From Distichodus sexfasciatus (Eukaryota > Chordata > Actinopteri > Characiformes > Distichodontidae), in NCBI GenBank assembly GCA_032718565.1, contig JAVGVS010000520.1, forward strand, positions 1 to 64,000: a stretch of 64,000 nucleotides of DNA, written 5' to 3'. This document shows, piece by piece, positions 25,439 to 36,600 of the stretch. Under the pieces are notes generated by a model. The model was not told the DNA's origin, did no database searches, and saw only the letters and a program-made list of their open reading frames with translations. The stretch's first letter is position 1; every line of letters begins with the position of its first letter. The position numbers and the translations under genes were made by a program.

Positions 25439-28165
25439 CTGAGCAAAAGCAAAAACATTTGGTTACTAGGAATCTGTAATGTTTAGCTAAAGGCTTAAAG
25501 ATGTGTTGCCATGCTACATTTGTGAATGACCTACATAGCAACATTATTACACTTTTCTAAACTACTCATATGTGATGAAAGCAGCAGTTTTCTTGTCATG
25601 TATCTCAGATAGTGATTGCCTGAAAGTTCCTAATCTTCAGAACCTGGCTTAACTATGAAACTGACATTTTACCCCATTATGTAGATACAGCTTTTAGAGG
25701 CCACAGTATCTTTTCTCAGTACTTAATTGTAACCTGAGCCCTCAACGGACACGAATGTGAGACTACTATCACTGTAAAATTTATTGCAGCACGTGAAAGA
25801 ACGCTTACGTCAATCCACCCCTATCACAGTACGCCCATTCATCCTCCTGCTCCATTTAAACCTGTGCACCTAGCCTACAAATATCCTTTCTTGTACAGGC
25901 CTGTGTGACCCCAACACTCAGTACAGAGGTGTTACACTGCAGACAGCAGGACAAAGAACATTCAGCTCAGGGGAACAAAACAGGGGGAGGCAACAGAAAC
26001 TTCCAGGGCCTGTTGTCCTCAGTTGCTGTGGGTGAAGTGTATCAGATGACGGCGCACTGCCCCAACGTCTTTTTTTAAAGAGTGCATTTAGTTTGTATTC
26101 CCTTGAGGACTGGGCGCCAGCTTTGAGAATGTGGGTGGCTAGGTCTTCATAATAATACCACTGATGGAGAAAAAGTGTGTGTATGTGTAAGAGTGAGTGG
26201 GTGGGTGGCTGTGTGTGTGTGTGTCATGGGTATAAATAGCTCTGCAGGTATGAAGTGAAGGAGAAAAGTAGGTCAGCCTCAGACTGATCGCCTTCGCCAG
26301 GGGGCCCAAAACAAAATATCTGTCACACACACTTCACCATCTCCTGTTCTAAGCACAGCCAGGGCAAAGAAAACCTGATACTCCTCCATAAAAGCCTGGG
26401 AGATGTCCGTCATGCTGGCCACGATCAGAAGTAGTGGCTACTTGTGAGACATTTGATTTCTACACAGGAACATACTTGACTTGACACCTACTCGCTTAAG
26501 TTAATCACACTAAAATGTGAATTAATTCTAGTCACATTTTTGTGACAGATTAAAGCCCCTCATATCAGGGTTTTAACTTGAATTGGTGTCACTAGAATTT
26601 AAATCCTCACGCGTTGGTTTGGCGCAAAACCTACCAAGTTCGTTAACGTCCGTTGCTGGCTGTAATCCAGGGCTGGTTTTGTGCGACGTAAAAAGACGTG
26701 ACACGACTTGCAATGTAAACGTTTCCTGTTTGTTGATGGTAGTTTGGTTAGTGGTGCAGGCGGGGGGCTGTGGCTGCGTTTGAGCGGATAAAAATTAGGT
26801 CACCTGACATCTTTCAGCGACGTGCCGCTAAATCTGCGCTTTTTTTTTTCTGGAGCAGTGCGTCACACCGCCAACTGTTGCTTGCCGTTAACTCGGGCGA
26901 CACGACAAGCTCAAGTTCAAATAGGAGCGCGCTTCGTCTTGCGTTTAACTCTTTCTACCGCCCTTGCTTCAACATACAAAACCACGAACATCGCCCTGGC
27001 ACGCCGAGAAAAACACACACACACACACACGCACGAGAACTGGAACCGTGCCGAGGCGTGCTCCACATTCACACTCGCTGTGTTGTGCGAGAGGAATTGG
27101 GTCACGCGCTGTGGCCTACATTTCGAGGGTTTGTTGTCTTCTCTTTTTCCCCTCCCTCCCTCTCTCTCTCTATCCCTCTCTCTCTCTCACCCACTCCCTC
27201 CACACGTTTATTGGGGCTGACCCCGCCCTCGCATGAGTAGTGGTGGTGGTTTTTGGGGCGCTTTCCTCCTGCGCCTTAAGGAGCTCCAATTCGGCCCAAT
27301 TCGGTGCCGCCGCGACCGTTTGCACAACAAGAACAACAGGAAATGCGATCGGTGTTGCTTTTAAATGAATTCGGATCAGCTTGATATACATACAGTATCC
27401 CAAATATACGTGATGTACGTCATGTCTCAGTTAGGGATATAGTGAGATAGCCTACATGAGAAATGTAGAAGTTTGAAAAGGATTCATAATTTGGAACAGA
27501 TTGATGTAGTTTTTTATATAGTTACAATATACGTGTACGTGTACATAATATCACTATAGATACATTATATCAAATGGAGACATCTAAAATTATTATTAAC
27601 AACAATAATAATAATAATAATAATACAACCACGTCAAATGCTAATAACAATACTAATTAAATGTATGACTGGTGGTGTTCTGCGGGTATACAAGTACCTA
27701 CAGTTAACATAAGACTTAATGTTGACGCAATAATCATAAGTGTCACTTCCTGCTATTGCAATTAAACGTTTCCGGAGGGTTTTTTTTTTACCTTCTGTTA
27801 TCGTGATCCCTGGAAGTCCGTGGAGCGTGTGGTTAGTGAGACCTCCGATGGAATTTTCAGCATTGTCTTCGGTTTATTTAAGAGTCAGATCTGCATCCCG
27901 CCAGATGCCTGACGCTTCCCTTTTCTAAGCCCCAAAAGACAAATAAGACATCATTGTGGCTGGCGGGAAGGTGAGGCGCACGGGTTTTCCTAAAGCGCAC
28001 ACTTTTTGGGAAATCTCGAGTTTTAGAAGAAGAATTAAAAAAAAAAAAAAAAGTGAGTCGCGGGGAATTTCGTTTTGTTCGGTCTCCGAGTCGGCTGCAC
28101 TTTCCCAGAATCGGTTGCTTAAATGTGTTAAATGTGGTTTTAGCTCGAGAAGCCGCTATTCGCAT
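25439..28165. other. Intergenic DNA or upstream introns of the 25-kb gene
   Basis: No exon could be proven. 26770-27330 is relatively GC-rich with a CA tract and may be a promoter of the minus-strand gene. A (GT)n tract lies near 26205-26224. Confidence 0.35.
27598..27625 (+). repeat. (AAT)n microsatellite
   Basis: AATAATAAT tract in the intergenic DNA between gucy2f and the 25-kb gene. Confidence 0.8.
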
Positions 28166-28169
28166 TCTG

Positions 28170-28320
28170 ATGGAGCAAGTAAAAGGCCAATCGGAGTTTG
28201 GTCACGTTTTCATACCACACCCTTAGGACCCGCCCACTTTGAGGGGCTGCGGCCAATGGGCGGCCTCTTACGGGCAAAGTGGGCGGAGTTACCCTGCCCT
28301 AGTTCTAGGCAAATTACGAT
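28170..28320. promoter_or_regulatory. Orphan CCAAT/GC-box promoter-like block
   Basis: Holds GGCCAATCGG, CCCGCCCAC, GGCCAATGGGCGG and GTGGGCGGAG within 150 bp. It could be the distal promoter of the minus-strand C2H2 gene at 25.4 kb, whose 5' end is missing, or a divergent start. No linked exon could be shown. Confidence 0.4.
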
Positions 28321-30680
28321 TCAGCTCAGACTCCACTTACCCCAGTCACCCGAGTGTGATGACACCCAACCGCCCGCACTCCTTTATCATCCCGCTTTAG
28401 ACCGGACTTTTCATGCGGGCGATAAAAAACAAAGTTTCCAGTGTTTAATGGAGGATCTAAAGCTGCATTGTACACACTCAGGCAGTAATAACACCAGTTC
28501 TTGGATGAACATTTAAGAGAAAAAGTTCAAGTTATAAGCCAGAAGCCTGAGCTTTTATTGCTTGACTAGGTTTGTTTACAGAGACTATTTGCACCTCAGA
28601 CATTTTCAGTCTCTGCTGTCTTTGAATGTGTTTTAATATTATTCTAAAGAAAAGAAAGAAACGATTCATACTATGTTGGTCCAGCTCAAAATATGGTAAA
28701 AATCAGGTAAATTGTGTGGCAGTTTTTGTTAGTCCTCTAAAAGTGTCAGTGGAATGTGAAAATGGTGTGTGTTACGCAATTACTGTGTCTGTGTACACTC
28801 TCTATGTGTTTAAATTTGGTGGAAATGTTGAACTTGTGAGGCATTTTATTAGCCCTCTAAAAGTGTCAGATTTCACCCATCTAGTGTGTGTTGCTGTACA
28901 CAAATGCCCTACTGACAATCACTGCAATATGCAACACTAATTCTCAAATATAGCTGCAAATGTAGATTTTGCTCCAGCGTTTGGTGCAGACCATCTTTTT
29001 ATGAATTTGTGATCTATGCAAATAGGAAAAAAACTCTACAAATACGAATCTACCCAGGAACAGCAGCCAAAATGTAAATAAAAAAATATGTTTTAAAAAA
29101 CCCTAGTATATTCGTTAGTAAAAATCTAAATCTAGTAAAGTCATCTAAAAAGAATGAAAGCAACCAGTTTCACTAAAATTTTTATTTACACAATTTTCAG
29201 GTGTACACTTTGAACAGTAGCTACACTCTACAATAACATACAGAAGTTCTCCTGTTTTGATAGAAAACTTTGCCTGCTTTGCTTTAGCTTTAGTGGATTA
29301 GTGAACCTCACAGTACAGGTGTAGATAAAGCCAGCAGGACGTCCTGCCTGGTGTCCGGCAGAGTTAGTAGTCAGATGTCCAAGATGCGTGAGTCTGGACA
29401 GATAACATGGTCCAAGACTCTGGTTTCAACCTTTATATACACCAGCTTCTGTTAATCAGAGTACAGTGCGAACAAGCAGTGCAGTCAACCTTGTACATAA
29501 ACATATTTTTGAAAAATGATATTGGAATTGTTGTCAGTAAGCATGATTGTACTGTAGTGGAAAATGGAATAAGTGGGCTAACTCTTCCTACAGATATTGG
29601 CAAGTAAGATGATATGTCCCGGTAGCGTAACACGCATTGAATGTCTACATTTTCTCTGGACTCATTTAAAATATACACACATCTTAGCTGTGAAAGCCTG
29701 AAGAGGAGAAAGTCAATGGTCCATGGGGACAGACCACTCCTTCTACATTTTTTTTTCAGATTCTAAGAAAGCCATCCAATTACTGAGTAAATAAATAGAA
29801 TTTTAGCACATGGATTATTTGAAAGTATTTTTATAATGGATGCCTTACAAATAAGCACCTTTAATTTTTTTGGTGTTTTTCTTTCTATTTACAAAATATA
29901 AAATTCAAAAATTCTACCAAGCCATTGTATCTCACAGGTAATCATCAGATTGTTGTTTTCCACTACCAGACCAAATTCTTCAGGCTTCCTGTGCTTTTTG
30001 AACCTCATGTTTGTCTTCATGAGGAGTTGGACTTTAACCACTTTAGAAGATATGGACAGGCAAAAGACAGTGTATTTGCTACCTTAAAATCCCTATTCAG
30101 TGTGTGAAAACAGTGGTGATCATTCATGGCAGACTGCAGCCAGTTCACATTTTGGGGTGGGTCACAGCGTCTTCATGGATGAACTCCTGGATCCATTAAT
30201 GCATTTTCGGAGAATCATTAAGAAGTCTGAGGGCAGTGCGGGCAGTAAGTATCCTACCCCGCTCCAAAACCACGTCTTGCACCCCCCACCCACCTTTACA
30301 TTTTCCTGAATGTCATTGGCTCGCCAGGGCTGTTGGAACGTGGGCATCACCACCTGGGTGGCAACAGGAACGGGAAGTTTTGAGCATACAACAGGAAGTG
30401 TAGATACCTTCATGTTTTGCAGCACTGTCTGTAGTTCAGCAGGGGGCACTGCAGAGCTGAGTGCAACAATTCCATGAATTGTCAAGATACTGTTAACTGC
30501 TTGCATTTAAAGAGGCACAGAAGTAAAGGTTTGAGTCAAGTTTGTACCTAAACACCACTCTGAGACATGCTTTAAACTTTACCAAGGAACTTCATTCGAT
30601 AGTTCACTTGCTTTTTAACTTTAGTCAAACTGAAAATTAAACAGGTCTCAAGCCAATAAATGCATATACCTTAATGGTGT
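28320..30680. other. Spacer and probable 3' UTR of gucy2f
   Basis: AT-rich and non-coding. CCTCTAAAAGTGTCAG occurs twice (about 28735 and 28856), a small local duplication. The part from 29180 to 30680 is the likely gucy2f 3' UTR. Confidence 0.35.
29181..29186 (-). terminator. Candidate poly(A) signal of gucy2f
   Basis: AATAAA on the minus strand about 1.5 kb beyond the stop, the first clear one noticed in that direction. The intervening DNA would be 3' UTR. Confidence 0.35.
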
Positions 30681-33600
30681 TTATCCCATCTTCTTTTGTC
30701 TGTCCAGGAACCTCTGTTTTCTGTCTTCTGGAATCTCCTCCAAGCTTATGCCATGGTTGCTTCCCCTATGTGATATCAAAACAGGTGAGTTATGAGCATG
30801 TTTGTGCATTATGAAAATTATTTCAATCAGTAAACTTAAATCATTGTCAGAAAAGAAGGAATAAACATTTGTGTCGCTAACCCTGGTGTAAGATCTGGGG
30901 GAACAGGAAGTGGTTTGTTGAAGCCTTCTCTCCCAACCAACCAGAAGGTCTCTTCTACTCCTTTACCCTGAGAGAGAAAAAGATATGGTCATGTAGTTTG
31001 CCTTGATGAGATAAGCAATGTCAAACATAAGCCTTTTTGTGTGTTCAAAACTTGCCTTAAGTTCTGTTTTGCCTCTTGTCTGTAACTGGTATCCAAGCTT
31101 AAGCTGTTTCAGAATATCCACCGTGGACTGGTTGACGTGTATTCTGTAAGCTGCAGCGAAAAGTACACAGCTGAATAATAGTTATAATATTTTCTCTTAA
31201 AAAGTAACTAACCACCTTCCTCTCTCTCCACTATGTAACAAAATTACAAACCTGCTTCTGGTTGTTGACTGTCCTGAATCAATCGTTTGCAAACCCAATC
31301 TTAAATAGTAACGCAATTGATTTACTGATTATGTAGATCAAGAGTGTTATGATTGGTTTTAAAGTAAATCCTGCAGGAGGGTGGATCTCCAGGAACAGGG
31401 TTGGTGAGTTTTCATTTAGTATTTATTTCCTAACATGCTTCAAATTGTCACTAGAGATACACCAGTGGATTTCCTAGTGTCAGTCTTAAGTCCAGTGAAT
31501 GCAATGCGAAGTATATAAAACTTTTGCCAAATCAGTTTGTGAGCAACGGTTGTCTGCTGTGTTGACCCCTATTGGAAGCAGCCTGAAGATGACTTCAGGT
31601 TTTCACATGATGACATTACCACCAGATGGCAGTATATCTAAACACCTACAGCAATTCTGCACTGGATTACCTCCTCCTACATATATTTACGACATTATAC
31701 AATTAATGTACAGGCATCATGCATTAATGACTAGTCTCTGACTAATTGACGCTATACATTGCCCTTCATGGCAGAATCAGCTTTTTCATTTTGGCTTTTG
31801 GACTCAAGCAGTTGAATTCAGCGCTGTTCATGTCTTTCATCTAGAACCTGCCATTTTCCATTTACATTTCCCACATTTTTTAGCTGCTCCTATCCAGAGG
31901 GACCAGTCTCTCTGAAGAAACTTGGAGCTCAGTGGTGATAATGTCATGCAGGAGGTATGACTTAGACCCATGACCTCATACATCAACACACCAGTATCAT
32001 GAATAAACACGTTAGATTTTACTTTGATAATGGACCTTACAAATCGAAGTAGAAGTTACTTGAAAAGGAGGCATAGATATTTACAGTGTTGCTGACTGAG
32101 AAATAGAAAGAAAAACAATGATCTTGTAAAGACACTTTTGTTATCTTGAGATCACGTGCAAAATAAGTTGTGATCTTGAGATAACGACAAGAAAAAACGT
32201 TGTCAGTGTAATTGTCCATAAGTTTTAGCAGATATTTTCACGTTTTCAGCTCTACTGACATAATTTGACTAGCAGTTATTAACCAATACATTAGTAGAGA
32301 AATAAAGTTAGGTGTCTATAACCCTGGGTCTGATTAAAGGTGAGACAGTTCACGCAGAGGGAGCAGAGCGAGTTCTAGGAGGACACTACCATTAAAGCAG
32401 AATTTGCTTTCTAATTCGGCTGATAGCCTTAAGGGCTTACGGAGCACTCTGCTGCTTAAGCTCTCTGATCCTGTCACTAGCATGCATCCACAGAACGCAC
32501 CCACATCCTTTCACACTCACAAAGAAGCACTAATGGTGAACAGTGCTCTTATATGTGTAAACGTCTGGAAGGACACACAACAAATACAAGACAAACCTTA
32601 AACATTTCTGACCCTGCAGCCCGAACACAGTTTGCATGGAGTTTGATTGTATAAAGTACTCACACAGCCCTGTGGATTCCATTCGTGATGCTGTGTTGAC
32701 GGTGTCTCCAAATAGACAGTACCTAGGCATTGTCAAACCCACAACACCAGCTACAACTGGACCTGTTACACACAAACAGATTTGCTTAGATTAGGAGTCT
32801 TAGATGCATCAGCAAGGCAAAATATATATGTGACATTATGTGGAGTTGTTCAGTATGTTTTGTCTATATGAAAAGGAGTTAAAAGGAGTTAATAAATTGT
32901 TGATTTTGATGTTGGTAAAGGGATAAATACTTGAAATATGAGCTCCTTGATCAATTTTGCAACATTTTTTATTTTTGATTCTAGTATGACTTGGGGATCA
33001 GTATAACTTGAAATGTGAAGACTTGTAATCCAGCCTACTTTGCTGTAATGGATTTGCCGTAATGAGTTTGGGGGATGGCTAGGGGCTGCTACCTAAGTGG
33101 ATGAGGTTGCTAATTGGATGTTGCCGCAGATTGGCATCTGGCTCAGAATGCACAACCATTAGATTATAAGTCAAATGTGGAGGATTGTAGTATTGTAGAA
33201 AAAAATCCAAATATGTACAGTAGTCTGTTTTAATGACCCAAAAATCCGGGAAAGGAAAGAAACTGTCTCTCTCAATAGGCAATGTTTTTATGTAGCTACA
33301 TTTTTGGTCAGATTTTCTTAAATTGTTAAAATTGTAATTTAATTTGCATTAGTTATAGCAAAATTGAAGTATATAAAAAAAGGATGTTTACATGACTAAC
33401 TGATCACATATTTTTCTACAGTGAAGTATGTTTGGTTCTTGCCGGAACCCGGTTTTCTAGATTGCAGACTGACTGATTTTGGCATGCATAATATTTAGCC
33501 TAGTTTGTAAAACTGTAATGGAACTGGTTCCTTGGCATTGGAAAAATGTGCCTTGAGAAATAGAGACAGACAGAAAACAGACAGAGGTTTACCAGAGTGG

Positions 33601-36600
33601 AGTCCAATGCGGATTCTGACTTTAACCGTGGGCATGTGCCTCATCCTGAAGGTGCCGATGCAGGATAGGATGTCCAGAGACATGTTGGCCATCTCCGCCG
33701 CATGTCGGTTGCCGTTACGGCTTGGCACCCCCGATGCTACCATGTAGGCATCGCCAATGGTCTCTACCTGTTCATGCATACACACAGGAAATATGGTTAG
33801 ACACAGTGTGGGGATAAAAGTCTGTTATTTCCACATATTCCTGTGTCGAAAAAAACATATTGAAAGGTCTTTCATACCTTGTAAACGTCGTGCATGCCAA
33901 TGATGGAGTCAAACAGGGTGTAGAGGTCATTGAGGAGATCAACAACCTCAATGGGGTCGCTAAGGGCCGAGATTGTGGTGAAGCCCACAATGTCACTGAA
34001 GTAGAGTGTGGCCTCTGCAAAGTGCTCTGGCACTACCGGCTTCCCCGTCTTCAAAGCCAGAGCCACAGACCTGGAAATCAGAATAGGACAAGATGACTAA
34101 GAGATGCCACTCTCTGTGTGTGGGGCAGCTAGTGTGCGTTTGTGACAGAGCCTCACTTGGGAAGCATCTGGGCCACGAGGGCGTCTGTTTTCTGTCTCTC
34201 CACCTCCAGCTCTTCGGTCCTCTCTCGGATCAAGTCCTCAAGATTGGTGGAATATTGCTCCAGCATGCGCAACATCGAGTCAATGATGTTGGTCTTCTTC
34301 CCTTTGCTGATGGTCTTAAACTGCACCGCACACACAAGCCAAGTTCAAAGGTTGTATAAAGGACTCAGTGTCTGTAGATGTGTTTGTGTGTACTCACCTG
34401 TCTGAAGATCTCCTCAAATGTGGGCCTCATGTCTGGCTCTTCGCTCCAGGCCTGCTTCATGAGCTGAATCACCTCCAGTGGAGCTTCATCCACCGAAACA
34501 GTAGGCCGACAGAGTGGAGGAGGAGAGCGAACCTTATCTATGATCTCTGCAGACACAAAGTCACAATTACCACCAGTGCACTTAAACACTGTGATGCAAG
34601 TGTCACCTTGAATCAAATCTTTGGAACAGTATTAAATCAAATTTGTTCTTATGAATTTGCCATGCCATGTTATCTGTGTGTTTGAATCTGTGTGTGGTGA
34701 GGTGCTGGTGGGCACAAGATACCTTTAGGGGGCATGTCCAGCATGCAGAAGGGGGCACTGCGGGAGATAACCTCCTGCATGATGATCGCAAAGCTGTAGA
34801 CATCTCCTGGATATGTGCCCGTCCTTGCCAACCTTGCGCTGCGCAGCAACTCTGGGGCCGTCCACATCAGATCTGCGGGTTTACAGTGAGACTGATGCAA
34901 TAAAACTCCAGCCCAGAGTCTCAGAGTTCTTCCTAAACTGCTCAAATTCTGTCTTAAAATTTTAAATTGCTGAACTGAAGACATGATCTGTACTCTCAGG
35001 AGTTAAATTCTACCCTCTCCAAACTTATGAGGTGAAAAGTTGGTGCTCCAAGAAGATTCAATCTTTGCAAGCATCTTGAATCCAAGTTCTTATTACTACT
35101 ATCACTTCCAAAACATGACCATACACAAATCTTTTGCTTACCTTCCGGACTGTTGTCATTTAGGGAGATGTTTTGAGAATTCATAATTTCGTTTAGGCCA
35201 TAATCTGTCACCTTCAGAACGAAGCGGCCGTCCACCACGCAGTTGCGGGACTTGAGGCGACCGTGAATGATTCCCCGGTTATGTAGGTGCTTCATTCCCT
35301 GCGAGAGGGAAAGAAAGTGAGGGATAGAAGGCCTAAGGATTGGTGGTGAGAGTGGTCTGGTACTAGGATATTCGCCCATGGACAAGAACTGCCACCAGGA
35401 GTTGCTCCTGGGAGATTGTTCCTGAATATATCATCTTGTTTTCCTCAGCTTCCCTCAATTAACTATATTCTAAGCACCACTAGAACTGTGTGTATGTGTA
35501 CGTGGGTGTATCCCTTCTGATCTGCCTCACCCTGATTAGGTCCATAAGCAGTGAAGATTTGAACATCCAGTCCAGTCTCATGTCCTCGTTCGCAAGAAGA
35601 TCCTCCAAGCTGCCCCGGGTGCAGTGTTCTGTCACTATTCCGAAAATGCCAGAGTCCAGGAACAGACCCAGGAACAGGTTCAGGTTCTCCTGGCGCATAT
35701 CCCTCAGCTGCATACACAATTTCTGTCATTAATCTCTTGCACAACTCAGAATGAATGTTAATTTTACAATGTATATATAAATTCCTCTCACCTTAATGAA
35801 GATGGCCTGCGTTTTGTCACTGACCTCTAATATGGACCCTCCATTAGGGCACTTTTTTAACCATACCCAGTCACCCTGCCACACATAACACACATAATGT
35901 TTCGCTTCATCATTGAAAGAAAATATTAGCGACGATAGACACTGTCATGCAGTTTAAAGCTTTCAGACCAACACACACCTCAAACACGGCTACACTGGAG
36001 CTTTCAGGGGTAGATGTGACATAGCTTCGACCTGAAACGGAGTGTCGAGGGGTCTTTACATCCAACTGGCTCTTTACCAGACTGTCATCATTTAGCTTCT
36101 GCAGAAAGAAAGAAAGAAAGATTAAATCCCTAATCCCATATGGAAAACTCAGCAATGAATGAATGCTTATATTCAACTAGCACTAGACATCCTACAAATT
36201 TGGAAGAAATAGCATCAATAGACAGCAGGACAGGGCTACTAACCTTCTTGCTCAATTGTGTGTTGATAAAGATCAGGTCATCTAGTGTCAGCACTATCTT
36301 AGTGGGAGCTCCCATTCCTCCTCCTCCTACTCCAAACGCTGTCAAAATGCCCACCTGCCCTGTCCTCCTTCACATTGTGCGTATAAAATACACATATGAA
36401 CATGTGGGTGCATCACACATTGATGTGAAAGGTGCAGATAGATCTGAAATACAGGTCATATTTTGATGCGATTTCTGCTTCCACGTTGTTCATTTTACTT
36501 CAATTTAACTCTCTGCCATTCTTTTCTTTAGTCTCCCATTCACTTCTAAATTATGATCTAACTATGTTTTACTAATGTGAACACAGCCAAATTTAAAGAT

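Noticed and set aside
26770..27240. Overlapping plus-strand frames of 156 and 132 codons
   Set aside because: They contain the translated CA and TC repeats; no homology seen.
27956..28516. 186-codon plus-strand frame across the CCAAT/GC-box block
   Set aside because: Low-quality composition, poly-Lys from an A tract, no domain and no splice support.
30162..30506. 114-codon minus-strand frame after the gucy2f stop
   Set aside because: It lies in the probable 3' UTR, has no domain, and the last gucy2f exon already ends with a stop at 30681.
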